In this document: positions 33,863 to 43,197 of the stretch, piece after piece
Layout: every line of letters begins with the position of its first letter
How positions within the stretch are numbered: the first letter of the stretch is position 1
DNA from: Hyphomonadaceae bacterium
GTDB taxonomy: Bacteria > Pseudomonadota > Alphaproteobacteria > Caulobacterales > Hyphomonadaceae
Direction of reading: 5' to 3'
Length of the DNA stretch: 55,003 bases
NCBI GenBank assembly: GCA_022760335.1
Contig: JALEGE010000190.1
Coordinates: forward strand, 1 to 55,003
Made by a program: the position numbers and the translations under genes
The notes under the pieces: generated by a model
What the model was told of the DNA's origin: nothing
The model's database searches: none
The model's input: only the letters and a program-made list of their open reading frames with translations

Positions 33863-35398
33863 ATGCGTGCTTTTACCAGCTTTCTGATCGGTCTCGTGTT
33901 CGTGGGCCTCGCCATGGCGCAGGAAAAGCCTGATGGTGCGCCTTCCGAGATTCCGGCGCCGTATTCTGTGACACGCGAGATGTCCTTGCGCCTGGATGGG
34001 CGGCAGGTGAACTTTATTGCCACGGCGGGTGAGTCCTATCTGCGCAGCGAGAATGGGGCTCCTCGTGCTGCGATCTTCTCCATCGCTTATGTGGAAGATG
34101 AGTTGGATGATCCCACTGAGCGGCCGGTGATTTTCGTTTTCAATGGAGGTCCGGGATCGGCCTCGCTTTGGCTGCATATGGGGGCCTGGGGGCCTAAACG
34201 CGTAATCACGCCGAGCGATGGGACAGATGTCGGCGCACCGCCTTATCGGGTGGAAGACAATCCGCATTCGCTGCTGGATGTTGCCGATCTGGTGTTCATC
34301 GATCCGGTTGGCACAGGCTATTCCCGCGCGCTGGGCAGCACGGATGCGAAAGAGTTTTACGGCGTGAATGAAGACGCCGAGAGCATTGCTGAGTTCATCC
34401 GCATCTGGATCACGCGCAATGGTCGCTGGAACAGCCCGAAATATCTTGCCGGTGAGAGTTATGGCGCCACGCGTGCCGCCGCCGTGGCGCAGGAGCTTCA
34501 GGGCGGTTGGAACGGCATTGCGCTGAACGGGGTTGTGCTGGTCTCGGCCATTTTGGACTTCCAGACGGCGCGTTTCGCGCCCGGCAATGACACCGCCCAT
34601 ATCGCCTTCTTCCCGACCATGGCGACCACGGCCTGGTATCATGACAAGGTCGACCGCGCGCGCTGGGGCGGTGATCTGGAGGCTTTCGCCGAGGATGCGC
34701 GCAGTTTCGCGACGCATATTCTTCCGCCCGCACTGATCCGTGGAGCGACTCTCAGTGAGGCTGAGCGCGGTGACCTTGCCGATCAAATGTCGGACTATCT
34801 CGGCGTATCTGCGGATTGGATCCTCGACACCAATCTGAGGGTCGATCCCACACAGTTTCGCAAGGAATTGCTGCGTGACCGTGATCTCACGGTCGGGCGT
34901 TTCGACAGTCGCTATACCGGTGTGGATAGTAACAGTGTCGGCGATACACCGGATAATGACCCCTCTGGCTATGGCATGGATGCCGCCTATACGGCGGCTA
35001 TCAATGACTATCTCACCCGCGAACTGGGCGTGAATTTCCGCGAAGGCGGACGCGCGGAGGGCGAACCGCTCGACCGCCTCTACAAGGTGCTGACGGGCGA
35101 GCCGGGCAGCAACTGGAACTGGAGCCAGGATTCTCGTGGCTGGCCGGCCTATGTGAATGTCGCGCCCTGGCTGGGCCAGGCCATGCGCGAGAATGATGAA
35201 TTCCGCGTGCTGCTGGCTTCGGGCTGGTATGATCTGGCCACGCCATTCTTTGGCGCTGAGATGTCGCTCTACAAGAATCGGGTCGTTCTCGATCGGGTCG
35301 ACTTCACCTATTACGAAGCCGGCCACATGATGTATCTCGTGGCAGATGAGGCTGAAAATTTGTCACAAGATGTGAGAAATTTCATCCGTGGCGAATAA
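33863..35398 (+). CDS. Secreted serine carboxypeptidase, peptidase family S10
   Basis: 511 residues. A signal peptide (about 1-20, ending AMAQ) sends it to the envelope. The S10 catalytic triad is visible: S199 in GESYG, D457 in SGWYDLATPF and H488 in EAGHMMYL. The oxyanion-hole segment VFVFNGGPGSASLWLH is also present. Members remove C-terminal residues from peptides at acidic pH (family knowledge). The gene lies 49 bp after phoR and may be cotranscribed with it. A small hairpin (CGTGGC / GCCACG, 35387-35404) spans its stop codon. Confidence 0.93.
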   Translation: MRAFTSFLIGLVFVGLAMAQEKPDGAPSEIPAPYSVTREMSLRLDGRQVNFIATAGESYLRSENGAPRAAIFSIAYVEDELDDPTERPVIFVFNGGPGSASLWLHMGAWGPKRVITPSDGTDVGAPPYRVEDNPHSLLDVADLVFIDPVGTGYSRALGSTDAKEFYGVNEDAESIAEFIRIWITRNGRWNSPKYLAGESYGATRAAAVAQELQGGWNGIALNGVVLVSAILDFQTARFAPGNDTAHIAFFPTMATTAWYHDKVDRARWGGDLEAFAEDARSFATHILPPALIRGATLSEAERGDLADQMSDYLGVSADWILDTNLRVDPTQFRKELLRDRDLTVGRFDSRYTGVDSNSVGDTPDNDPSGYGMDAAYTAAINDYLTRELGVNFREGGRAEGEPLDRLYKVLTGEPGSNWNWSQDSRGWPAYVNVAPWLGQAMRENDEFRVLLASGWYDLATPFFGAEMSLYKNRVVLDRVDFTYYEAGHMMYLVADEAENLSQDVRNFIRGE

Positions 35399-35434
35399 GC
35401 CACGCCCGGCACATTAACCTTTTGAAAACCAATT

Positions 35435-35468
35435 GAATTCCAAGGTGGACCTCTGGTCTGTGGAATTC
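35435..35468. promoter_or_regulatory. Inverted repeat between the S10 peptidase gene and mraZ
   Basis: GAATTCCA (35435-35442) and TGGAATTC (35461-35468) are exact inverted copies separated by 18 bp that include AGGT-GG-ACCT. It could be a stem-loop ending the phoR/S10 unit, but no T-run follows. It could also be a protein-binding site in the long dcw leader. Confidence 0.4.
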
Positions 35469-35548
35469 TTTGCGCCCTCAGGTTCGCGTATCTTCCGCAA
35501 ATGTTCGGCATATCTTCACGGCGTGAGGGGCTTGTGGGATTCTTTCAT

Positions 35549-35593
35549 CCCTCATTAGCCCATTGGCGCCCATGCTGACCCATGGTAGCCCAT
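35549..35593 (-). promoter_or_regulatory. MraZ-box array in the dcw promoter region
   Basis: CCCAT occurs at 35559-35563, 35569-35573, 35579-35583 and 35589-35593, exactly every 10 bp, with a degenerate in-phase CCCTC at 35549. On the minus strand this is ATGGG with 5-base spacers. MraZ is known to bind TGGGN repeats with 5-base spacers upstream of its own gene, so this is the expected autoregulatory operator. A GATTC (GANTC, CcrM methylation site) lies just upstream at 35538-35542. A weak promoter candidate (CTGACC 35575-35580, TAGTAG 35598-35603) overlaps the array. Confidence 0.75.
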
Positions 35594-35638
35594 TTCTTAG
35601 TAGGGTTTTTCCAAACGGCTGATGGATCGGGACGGAGC

Positions 35639-36142
35639 ATGTTTGTCTCCACCTATGAGGGTGCAATTGACACGAAAGGACGGGTCAGCGTGCCCGCACC
35701 CTTCCGTTCGGCCCTTGGTGGCGGCTCCCGGATCTTTCTCTGGCCGGCTCTGGATGGGTCGAAATGTCTGGAAGGTGGCGGTGAGGCGCTGATGCGGGTG
35801 TATCACCAGACCATTTCCCGGCTGCCGCTGCTCTCGCGTGAGCGGAAGATCCTGACGACCGCCATTGTCTCGCGCTCGGCTGATCTGAAAATGGATGATC
35901 CCGGCCGCATCAAGATTCCCGAAAACATGCTGAAAAGCGTCGGCATCACTGACAAGCTGATCTTTGTTGGCGCACTGGAAAGCTTCCAGATCTGGAGCCC
36001 GGAAGCCTATGAAGCACACGAGCTGGAAATGGCCGAAGCCGCGACCGATCCCAATGTCGTCAACGCCATGGCCGGACCATACAATGCTGCCATGGCCGCG
36101 GGCGGTGTGCCGGGGCTGACCATTTTCGGGGAGGGCGAGTGA
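35639..36142 (+). CDS. mraZ: Transcriptional regulator MraZ
   Basis: 167 residues with two AbrB-like MraZ domains. Each carries the DxxxR signature: DTKGRVSVP near the N-terminus and DDPGRIKIP in the second half. MraZ forms a ring of subunits that binds spaced TGGGN repeats and represses the dcw operon, including itself (family knowledge). The ATG at 35639 is chosen because GGGACGGAG precedes it and MFVSTYEGAIDTKGR matches the family start; the frame upstream to 35582 lacks support. It is the first gene of the cluster, 1 bp before rsmH. The box array sits 46-90 bp upstream. Confidence 0.95.
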   Translation: MFVSTYEGAIDTKGRVSVPAPFRSALGGGSRIFLWPALDGSKCLEGGGEALMRVYHQTISRLPLLSRERKILTTAIVSRSADLKMDDPGRIKIPENMLKSVGITDKLIFVGALESFQIWSPEAYEAHELEMAEAATDPNVVNAMAGPYNAAMAAGGVPGLTIFGEGE

Positions 36143-36143
36143 C

Positions 36144-37136
36144 ATGGCCCATATCCCGGTTCTCCTGAATGAAGTGGTCAAGGCGCTGGCGCCTGTGGAT
36201 GGCGAGGTCTATCTCGACGGCACATTTGGCGGCGGTGGCTATGCTCGTGCCATCCTGGCGGCGGCGAAATGCACGCTGTTGGGTGTGGACCGCGATCTTG
36301 ATGCCATCGTGCGGGCCGAGGCCATGGCCGAGGAGCTGCCCGGCTTGGTGCCACTGCTCGGGCGGTTTGGCGATCTCGATACTCTTGCCTATGAGGCAAG
36401 CTACACCGTCTTGAATGGCATTGTTCTGGATCTCGGCGTCTCTTCCTTTCAAATCGACGAGCCCGAGCGCGGCTTTTCCTTCCAGAAGGATGGCCCGCTG
36501 GATATGCGCATGGGGCGCAGCGGGCCGAGCGCGGCCGATGTCGTCAATCAGATGGGCGAGAAGGATCTGGCTGCCATTCTCTGGCGCCTGGGCGATGAAA
36601 AGGCTTCCCGTCGTATCGCCCGCGCGATTGTTGAGCGGCGCAAGAGCGTATCATTTTCCTCGACGCTGGATCTTGCCGATCTCATTTCCGATGCCGTGGG
36701 GGGGCGCAAGGGCGCGCGCACCCATCCGGCCACGCGCAGTTTTCAGGCCATCCGCATCTATGTGAATGACGAGCTGGGCGAATTGGCCCGGGCTTTGACG
36801 GCTGCGGAATCCATGCTGGTGCCTGGTGGGCGGCTGGTAATCGTCACCTTCCATTCCCTGGAAGACCGTATGGTGAAACAGTTCTTCCGTGAGCGCGCCG
36901 GCCAGCAGGGTGCTGGCTCACGCCATCTTCCGGGCAAGGCCGTCGGGCCTGAGCCAAGCTTTGAATTGATCACGCGAAAAGCTGTCGAGCCAGGCGAAGT
37001 GGAACTGAATGCTAACCCCCGTGCGCGATCCTCTCGCCTGCGGGCGGTTCGGCGCACTGAAGCGCCGGCCTGGGATGTGCCGGCGGAAGCCGCGCTCAAC
37101 CTGCCGCCCCTGGCCAATCTGGAGGTGAGCGGATGA
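36144..37136 (+). CDS. rsmH: 16S rRNA m4C1402 methyltransferase RsmH
   Basis: 330 residues. RsmH methylates N4 of C1402 in 16S rRNA with S-adenosylmethionine. The SAM-binding motif is LDGTFGGGGYARAILAA near the N-terminus. Other conserved pieces are GIVLDLGVSSFQ, ERGFSFQKDGPLDMRM (in part) and the C-terminal LVIVTFHSLEDRMVKQFF. The ATG follows the mraZ stop by 1 bp, and the stop overlaps the ftsL start (ATGA), as is usual for the cluster head. Confidence 0.96.
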   Translation: MAHIPVLLNEVVKALAPVDGEVYLDGTFGGGGYARAILAAAKCTLLGVDRDLDAIVRAEAMAEELPGLVPLLGRFGDLDTLAYEASYTVLNGIVLDLGVSSFQIDEPERGFSFQKDGPLDMRMGRSGPSAADVVNQMGEKDLAAILWRLGDEKASRRIARAIVERRKSVSFSSTLDLADLISDAVGGRKGARTHPATRSFQAIRIYVNDELGELARALTAAESMLVPGGRLVIVTFHSLEDRMVKQFFRERAGQQGAGSRHLPGKAVGPEPSFELITRKAVEPGEVELNANPRARSSRLRAVRRTEAPAWDVPAEAALNLPPLANLEVSG

Positions 37137-37441
37137 GCAAGAAGGCCTTTCTCTTTGGTCTCGCCGTGATCGCGGTGCTGATCGTCAGCCTTTACCGCGC
37201 GAAATATGGCGCTTCGGAAGCGCGCGCGGAAATCGAAGCGGTTGAAACGCAGATTGCTGATGCCGAGCATCGCAAGGCGTTGCTGGAAGCCGAGCTTTCC
37301 CACATGATCCGGCGCGAATGGATCGAAGAATATGCCCGCCGCGAGCTGGGCATGGGGCCGCCGAGCGCCCAGCAGTTCATCCGTCCTGAAGATCTGGACG
37401 CGCGTGTCGGGCCGGTCCTGGAAGAGGAGGCCGGCCAATGA
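37133..37441 (+). CDS. ftsL: Cell division protein FtsL
   Basis: 102 residues of a bitopic division protein: a short cytosolic start, one membrane helix (about 5-20, FLFGLAVIAVLIVSLY), then a periplasmic coiled coil (about 26-65) that should pair with FtsB. Sequence conservation in this family is low, so the call rests on topology, size and position between rsmH and ftsI. It overlaps both neighbours by 4 bp. FtsL helps activate FtsW-FtsI at the septum. Confidence 0.85.
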   Translation: MSKKAFLFGLAVIAVLIVSLYRAKYGASEARAEIEAVETQIADAEHRKALLEAELSHMIRREWIEEYARRELGMGPPSAQQFIRPEDLDARVGPVLEEEAGQ

Positions 37442-39123
37442 GCTATGTGCAGAGCCTCTGGGGCAGTGAGCAAAAGGCCGGCGCGCGGGTGCGTATCGTA
37501 GCGCTCACCATCGCGCTTCTCTTCATCGCGGTGGCTTGTAAAGGCGCCGTGGTCGCGCTTCAGCCGGTGGCCGAGCGCACCGGTATTGCCGGCGTCTTCA
37601 GCGAGGCGCCTGGCCGCGCCGACATCCTGGATCGCAATGGCGAGCTGCTGGCGACCTCGGTCGATGTCTACAGTCTGTTTGCCGATCCACGCGCGATCTG
37701 GGATCCGCGCGCGGTGGCCGAAGGGCTGTCCACAGTGTTCGAGGATATGGACGCGGACGAGGTCGAGACTTTGACGGCGCGCTTTTCCAATCGCGAGCGG
37801 GCCTTTGTCTGGGTGCGCCGGGGGCTGACGCCCCGCCAGCGCCAAGCGGTGTTCGAGCTTGGCCTGGAAGGACTTGGGTTTCGCAAGGAAAGCCGCCGGG
37901 CCTATCCGCGTGGCACGCTGGCCGGCCATGTGCTGGGCTATACCGGGATCGACGGCAATGGGCTTGCCGGTGTCGAATATGCCATGGATGGGCGCCTTTC
38001 CAGCTCAGAGGCGCCTTTGCGTTTGACCATCGACTCCGGTCTCCAGTTCGCTCTTGAATCCGAACTCGCGGCGGCGGCCGCCGCCCATGATGTGGACGGC
38101 GGTGCGGGTGTGCTGATCGATGCGGCGACCGGCGATGTTCTGGCCATGGCAAGTTGGCCGCCGGTCAACCCAAACCGGGCAGGGCAGTTGCCGGAAGACG
38201 AGCCGGCGCGACTCGACCGCGCCGCGCTTGCCGTCTACGAATTGGGCTCGGTCTACAAGCCTTTGACCGTCGCGCTGGCTCTGGATGCTGGCCTTGTGGC
38301 GCCGGAAGAGCGTTTTGATGTCAGCGCGCCGCTGGTGATCAATGGCGAGACCATCTCCGACGATCATCCGATCCATGGCCCCGCCTCTGTGACCACGGTG
38401 CTGTCGCAAAGCTCCAATATCGGCACGGTGAAAATCTCCATGCGCTCGGGTGCGCGGCGCCAGCAGGCTTTTTATGAAACCCTCGGCCTGTTGGAGCGCG
38501 CGCCGGTGGAAGTCTCCGGGAGTGCAGCGCCGATCCTGCCGCGCGACTGGGACGAACTCTCTTCGGCCACGGCCAGCTATGGCCATGGCATCGCGGTTTC
38601 GCCACTCGCTTTTGCTTCGGCCTTTTCCAGTCTCGCTAATGGCGGAGAATGGGTCTCGCCGGGCCTCATTTATAATCCGCGCGCACCGCGCGATCGCCGC
38701 CGGGTCATGGCCGCGCCCACAGCTGCCATGGTGACCGCCATGATGCGCGTTGCGGTGACCGATGGCACAGGCTCGCACGCCGATGTCGCCGGCTATCGCG
38801 TGGCGGGCAAGACCGGCACGGCGGAAAAGCCGATCGCCGGCGGATATTCCGAAACCGAGAATATCTCCAGTTTTGCGGCGATTTTCCCGGCTGAGCGCCC
38901 TCAATACGCCCTATTGATCGTTCTCGATACGCCCAAGGTCTCCGACCATAGCGAGACCTACGGAGTGATTGCGGGTACAGCAGCCGCCTGGAACGCCGCG
39001 CCAACGGCGGGCCGGGTGATCGAGCGTATAGCGCCGCTTCTGGGAGTCGCGCCCAGATTCGACGCGCCGGCGAGATCTGGCCCCGCGGCCTACTCCGTGT
39101 CAGAGACAAGGAGTACGCTGTGA
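37438..39123 (+). CDS. ftsI: Septal peptidoglycan transpeptidase FtsI (PBP3)
   Basis: 561 residues. An N-terminal membrane helix (about 22-42) leads into the pedestal domain (RADILDRNGELLATS) and then the penicillin-binding transpeptidase. Active-site motifs are complete: S271-x-x-K274 (SVYK), S325-S326-N327 (SXN) and K458-T-G (KTGTAEK). FtsI cross-links septal peptidoglycan with FtsW. Its TGA overlaps the GTG start of murE. Length and order are normal for a class B PBP in the dcw cluster. Confidence 0.96.
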   Translation: MSYVQSLWGSEQKAGARVRIVALTIALLFIAVACKGAVVALQPVAERTGIAGVFSEAPGRADILDRNGELLATSVDVYSLFADPRAIWDPRAVAEGLSTVFEDMDADEVETLTARFSNRERAFVWVRRGLTPRQRQAVFELGLEGLGFRKESRRAYPRGTLAGHVLGYTGIDGNGLAGVEYAMDGRLSSSEAPLRLTIDSGLQFALESELAAAAAAHDVDGGAGVLIDAATGDVLAMASWPPVNPNRAGQLPEDEPARLDRAALAVYELGSVYKPLTVALALDAGLVAPEERFDVSAPLVINGETISDDHPIHGPASVTTVLSQSSNIGTVKISMRSGARRQQAFYETLGLLERAPVEVSGSAAPILPRDWDELSSATASYGHGIAVSPLAFASAFSSLANGGEWVSPGLIYNPRAPRDRRRVMAAPTAAMVTAMMRVAVTDGTGSHADVAGYRVAGKTGTAEKPIAGGYSETENISSFAAIFPAERPQYALLIVLDTPKVSDHSETYGVIAGTAAAWNAAPTAGRVIERIAPLLGVAPRFDAPARSGPAAYSVSETRSTL

Positions 39124-40565
39124 AACTGAAGCAACTCATCGGTGCAGAAGCAGCCGGCGAGAAAGGCGAGCATACGGTGGCGGCACTGACGGCAGACAGC
39201 CGGTCCGTGCGGCCGGGAACCGTGTTCGTTGCCCTGAAGGGCGTCGCTGCGGATGGGCATGACTATATTCCGGATGCGTTGGAGAACGGCGCGCTGGCGA
39301 TTGTCGCTGGCCGGCAGGTGGAAGCGGGCGGTGTGCCGCTGCTGGTCGCGCCGGAAACGCGCGGCTGGCTCGCCGATGCGGCCGCGCGCTTCTACAAGGA
39401 CCAACCTGGAACGGTGGTCGCCATCACTGGCACGAACGGCAAAAGCTCCAGCGTGGATTTCCTGCGCCAGATCTGGGCTGGCGCGGGCCTGAAAGCCGCC
39501 AGCCTCGGCACGCTCGGCGCGATTGGCCCGGCCGGCGTGGTCGATCTGGGCCACACAACGCCCGATCCGGTAGCTGTGCACGAGACCCTCGCCACGCTGG
39601 CGCGCCAGGGCGTGTCGCATATGGCCATGGAGGCCTCCTCTCACGGGCTTGAGCAGCGCCGTCTGGATGGCGTGAAGCTGGCCGGTGTGGCTTTCACCAA
39701 TTTCACCCAGGATCATCTGGATTATCACCCCACAATGGAGGCCTATCTCGCCGCCAAGCTGCGCCTGTTCACGGATCTGGCGCCGGCGGGCGTCCCGGCG
39801 GTGGTGAATGCCGACAGCCCGCATTGCGAGGCGTTCGAGCGCGCGGCTGTGGGCGCGGGGCTGGCCGTCTTTTCCGTCGGCTGGCGTGGGCGCGACCTGA
39901 AGATCGCCGAACTGATGCCGCGCGCTACCGGCCAGGCGCTGACGCTGAAATGGCAGGGCGCCGAGCATAAACTTGTGTTGCCGCTGATCGGAGAGTTCCA
40001 GGCGTTGAACGCGCTGACAGCGGCGGGCCTCGCTTTGTCGCTCGGCATGGACTTCAAGGCGGTTCTGGCGGGCCTCTCGAAACTCCAGCCTGTAAAGGGA
40101 CGCCTTGAGTTTGTCGGGCAAACCTCTGATGGCGCAGCAGTTTTTGTCGATTATGCCCACACGCCCGATGGCCTGGATGTGTTGCTACGCGCCGCGCGTC
40201 CGCACACGGCGGGTCGACTGATCGTCGTGTTCGGCTGTGGTGGGGACCGCGATGCGCTCAAGCGCCCCTTGATGGGTGAGATCGCTGCCAAACAGGCCGA
40301 TATTGCGATCGTCACAGATGATAATCCCCGCACCGAAGATGCTGCCAGAATCCGCGCTGCTATCCTGAAAGGCGCAGGCGCCGCACAGGAGATCGGCGAC
40401 CGGGCCGAGGCCATCCGCGCTGGCACCGCCATGCTCAAGGCAGGCGACACGCTGGTGATCGCCGGCAAGGGCCACGAAACCGGGCAGATCATCGGCGACA
40501 CGGTGATCCCTTTCTCCGATCAGGAAACAGCCCAAGCCGCGCTGAAGGAGGCTGCTAATGTCTGA
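39120..40565 (+). CDS. murE: UDP-MurNAc-L-Ala-D-Glu:meso-DAP ligase MurE
   Basis: 481 residues. MurE adds meso-diaminopimelate to the peptidoglycan precursor with ATP. The ATP loop is ITGTNGKSSSVDF. The MEASSHGLEQRR segment and the DAP-specific DDNPRTED near residue 400 show that the substrate is meso-DAP rather than lysine. The start codon is GTG overlapping the ftsI stop (GTGA). The 3' end overlaps murF by 8 bp. DapF in this window supplies its amino acid. Confidence 0.96.
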   Translation: MKLKQLIGAEAAGEKGEHTVAALTADSRSVRPGTVFVALKGVAADGHDYIPDALENGALAIVAGRQVEAGGVPLLVAPETRGWLADAAARFYKDQPGTVVAITGTNGKSSSVDFLRQIWAGAGLKAASLGTLGAIGPAGVVDLGHTTPDPVAVHETLATLARQGVSHMAMEASSHGLEQRRLDGVKLAGVAFTNFTQDHLDYHPTMEAYLAAKLRLFTDLAPAGVPAVVNADSPHCEAFERAAVGAGLAVFSVGWRGRDLKIAELMPRATGQALTLKWQGAEHKLVLPLIGEFQALNALTAAGLALSLGMDFKAVLAGLSKLQPVKGRLEFVGQTSDGAAVFVDYAHTPDGLDVLLRAARPHTAGRLIVVFGCGGDRDALKRPLMGEIAAKQADIAIVTDDNPRTEDAARIRAAILKGAGAAQEIGDRAEAIRAGTAMLKAGDTLVIAGKGHETGQIIGDTVIPFSDQETAQAALKEAANV

Positions 40566-41991
40566 TCCGCTCTGGACCTCTGAAGATATCGAAGCGGCCA
40601 CGGGCGGGCAGGCGAGTGCACCTTTTGCCGTCTCGGGTCTCTCCATCGACACACGTACGCTGAAACCCGGCGACTTGTTCGTGGCTCTGAAGGATGCCCG
40701 CGATGGGCATGACTTCACCACGCGCGCCTTTGAGGCTGGGGCGACCGGCGCATTGGTCAGCCGCGTTGCGGATGGTCGCGGGCCATTCCTGCAGGTCGAC
40801 GATGTGCTTCCCGCCGTAGAGGCCATGGCCGTGGCGGCGCGAGCTCGCTCCGGCGCCATCCGCACGGCTGTCACCGGTTCTGTCGGCAAGACCAGCGTGA
40901 AGGAAATGCTGGCGCGCATCTTCCGCGCCGCCGGCCCGGCCCATTGGCCGGAGAAGAGCTTCAACAATCACTGGGGCGTGCCGCTAACACTGGCGCGCAT
41001 GCCGGCGGAGACCCAGCGCGCGGTGTTCGAAATCGGCATGTCGACGCCGGGCGAGATTGCGCCACGCTCGAAACTGGTGCGCCCCCACCATGCGCTGATC
41101 ACCAAGATTGCCCCGGCCCATCTGGAGGGCCTCGGCTCGGTTGAGGGCGTGGCGGAAGAGAAAGCCGGGATCTTTGTCGGCCTTGAGGCTGGCGGCACGG
41201 TGATCGTGCCGGAGGACGACCCGTTCCGGGATCTGCTCGCCGAGCGTGGTCGCGCGGCCTGCCCAACCGCGACGGTGGAAAGCTTTGGCGTCGGCGAGGA
41301 TGCGACGGCCCGGTTAGTCGAGGCTACCAGCGACGGCGTGGCCTCGCGCTTTGTCGTGAATGTCGCTGGCCAGCGCGCCGTGGTCTCGCTGAACGCTGTG
41401 GGCGAGCATTGGGGCGTGAATGCCGCTGCGGCTTTGCTTGTGGCGACGCTGACCGGTATTTCGGTGGTTGATGCCGCCGAGGCGCTTTCAGGGTTTGGCC
41501 CGCCGCCGGGGCGGGGCACGGCAGAGACCCTGGCCCTGCCAGGCGGCGGCACGTTCACGCTGGTGGACGATGCCTACAATGCCAATCCGGAAAGCATGCG
41601 TGCGGCGCTTTCCGCGCTCGCTGTGCGCCCGGCTGGCCGACGCCTGGTCGCGCTTGGCGAAATGCTGGAAATCGGCGGCGGCAGCGCGGCGGCGCATGCC
41701 GGTCTGGCAGAGCCGATTCTCGCTTCTGAGGCGAAAATCGCTTTTCTTTCAGGGGCTGGAATGGCGCCCTTGAACGAGGCCCTCAACGGGCGAATCGAAA
41801 CCCGATTCGAGGCAGGTGCGGACGGGCTGTTTGAAATGGTGAAAAAAGTACTAACCAACGGCGACATCCTCTTGATCAAAGGCTCGAATGCCTCCGGGAT
41901 GGGGAAGCTGGCAGACGCGTTGCGGGAGTGGGCCGCTGTAGAGTCTGTGATGGAAACGGGTGCCCAGACAGAACGTGATGGGCGGGGTTAA
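40558..41991 (+). CDS. murF: UDP-MurNAc-tripeptide:D-Ala-D-Ala ligase MurF
   Basis: 477 residues. MurF adds D-alanyl-D-alanine to complete the precursor pentapeptide. The ATP loop is [13 protein letters not shown]; the central domain has [18 protein letters not shown] and [12 protein letters not shown]. The last domain has [16 protein letters not shown]. Its ATG lies inside the last 8 bp of murE. Two base pairs separate its TAA from mraY. Confidence 0.95.
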   Translation: MSDPLWTSEDIEAATGGQASAPFAVSGLSIDTRTLKPGDLFVALKDARDGHDFTTRAFEAGATGALVSRVADGRGPFLQVDDVLPAVEAMAVAARARSGAIRTAVTGSVGKTSVKEMLARIFRAAGPAHWPEKSFNNHWGVPLTLARMPAETQRAVFEIGMSTPGEIAPRSKLVRPHHALITKIAPAHLEGLGSVEGVAEEKAGIFVGLEAGGTVIVPEDDPFRDLLAERGRAACPTATVESFGVGEDATARLVEATSDGVASRFVVNVAGQRAVVSLNAVGEHWGVNAAAALLVATLTGISVVDAAEALSGFGPPPGRGTAETLALPGGGTFTLVDDAYNANPESMRAALSALAVRPAGRRLVALGEMLEIGGGSAAAHAGLAEPILASEAKIAFLSGAGMAPLNEALNGRIETRFEAGADGLFEMVKKVLTNGDILLIKGSNASGMGKLADALREWAAVESVMETGAQTERDGRG

Positions 41992-41993
41992 GA

Positions 41994-43187
41994 ATGCTGT
42001 ATGAATTTCTCGCCTCCGACCGAGGCCTGTTCAACCTCTTGAATTACATAACGTTTCGCACGGGCGGAGCGATTGTGACCGCATTCCTGATCGCCGCGCT
42101 GTTCGGTGGGCCGATCATCAATGGTCTGCGCCGTCGCCAGGGCCAGGGCCAACCCATCCGTGATCTGAGCTTTGAAGACCAGATGGCCAAGCGTGGCACA
42201 CCGACCATGGGCGGGTTCATCATCTGGCTGGGCCTGTTCGTGGCCGCGCTGATCTGGTCGAACCTGTCCAATCCCTACACCTGGGTCATCCTGTTCGTGA
42301 CCGCCTCCTTCGCGTTCATCGGCTATCTCGACGATGCGGCGAAAGTCGCCAAGCAGACCGATGCTGGCGTTTCTGCCGGTGTGCGTCTCATGGCAGAGTT
42401 TCTGGTGGCCGGTGTGGCGTGCGCCTTCATCATGGGATTGCACGGCGCACACACACCGCTCGGCCATGCCGATTGGGGCGTGCTGACCGGGCTGGCTGAA
42501 CAGATCGCCGCGCTGGCGCCGCCGACCACGATTGAGCCGAACGATCCCGGCTTCTCCGGCGGTATCGCAGTGCCTTTCGTCAATGACTATTTCCTGCCCC
42601 TGGGCGGATTGTTCATCCTTTTCGGCATGCTTGTGGTGGTCGGTTCGGCGAACGCGGTGAACTTCACTGATGGTCTCGACGGGCTGGCGATCGTGCCGAT
42701 GATCTTCGCCTGCGGTTCCTATGCAACGATTGCGTATCTGACAGGCAACTTCATCTTCGCGGATTATCTCGGCATCCAGTTCGCGCCGGGCGCGGGCGAG
42801 ATCGCCGTGATCCTCGGCTCGATGATGGGCGCGGGGATGGGCTTTTTATGGTTCAACGCCTATCCGGCGCAGGTCTTCATGGGCGATACCGGCTCGCTCG
42901 GTCTCGGCGCGCTGCTTGGCGTTGTCGCGGTTGCGGTCAAGCATGAGTTTGCGCTCGTCGTGATTGGCGGCCTCTTCGTGCTGGAGGCCCTGTCGGTGAT
43001 CCTCCAGGTCGGCTGGTTCAAGATCACGCGCAAGCTGACGGGCACGGGCCGGCGCATCTTCGCCATGGCGCCGCTGCATCACCATTTCCAGAAGAAGAAC
43101 TGGCCGGAAACCCGTGTTGTTGTGCGCTTCTGGATCCTGTCGGTCCTCTTTTCCCTGGTGGGTCTTGCGACCCTGAAGCTGAGGTGA
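41994..43187 (+). CDS. mraY: Phospho-MurNAc-pentapeptide transferase MraY
   Basis: 397 residues with about ten membrane helices. MraY moves phospho-MurNAc-pentapeptide onto undecaprenyl phosphate, forming lipid I. Family motifs are present: GTPTMGG in the first cytosolic loop, DDAAKVAKQ with the first aspartates, [13 protein letters not shown] with the catalytic aspartate, FMGDTGSL, and the histidine-rich [11 protein letters not shown]. The length exceeds that of E. coli (360) because of a longer periplasmic loop around 150-190. Confidence 0.96.
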   Translation: MLYEFLASDRGLFNLLNYITFRTGGAIVTAFLIAALFGGPIINGLRRRQGQGQPIRDLSFEDQMAKRGTPTMGGFIIWLGLFVAALIWSNLSNPYTWVILFVTASFAFIGYLDDAAKVAKQTDAGVSAGVRLMAEFLVAGVACAFIMGLHGAHTPLGHADWGVLTGLAEQIAALAPPTTIEPNDPGFSGGIAVPFVNDYFLPLGGLFILFGMLVVVGSANAVNFTDGLDGLAIVPMIFACGSYATIAYLTGNFIFADYLGIQFAPGAGEIAVILGSMMGAGMGFLWFNAYPAQVFMGDTGSLGLGALLGVVAVAVKHEFALVVIGGLFVLEALSVILQVGWFKITRKLTGTGRRIFAMAPLHHHFQKKNWPETRVVVRFWILSVLFSLVGLATLKLR

Positions 43188-43197
43188 CGCGCGCGAG

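Noticed and set aside
33839-35326. Long open frame of 495 codons on the minus strand
   Set aside because: It is the antisense shadow of the S10 carboxypeptidase gene, which has a signal peptide and full catalytic triad. The shadow protein has arginine/histidine-rich composition and no recognisable domain.
35414-35428. CtrA box (TTAA-N7-TTAA) upstream of mraZ
   Set aside because: Only the first half matches; the second half reads AAAA.
35549-35593. Short regular repeats read as a CRISPR-like array
   Set aside because: Repeat units are only 5 bp with 5-bp spacers, far too short for CRISPR, and the position upstream of mraZ fits MraZ boxes.
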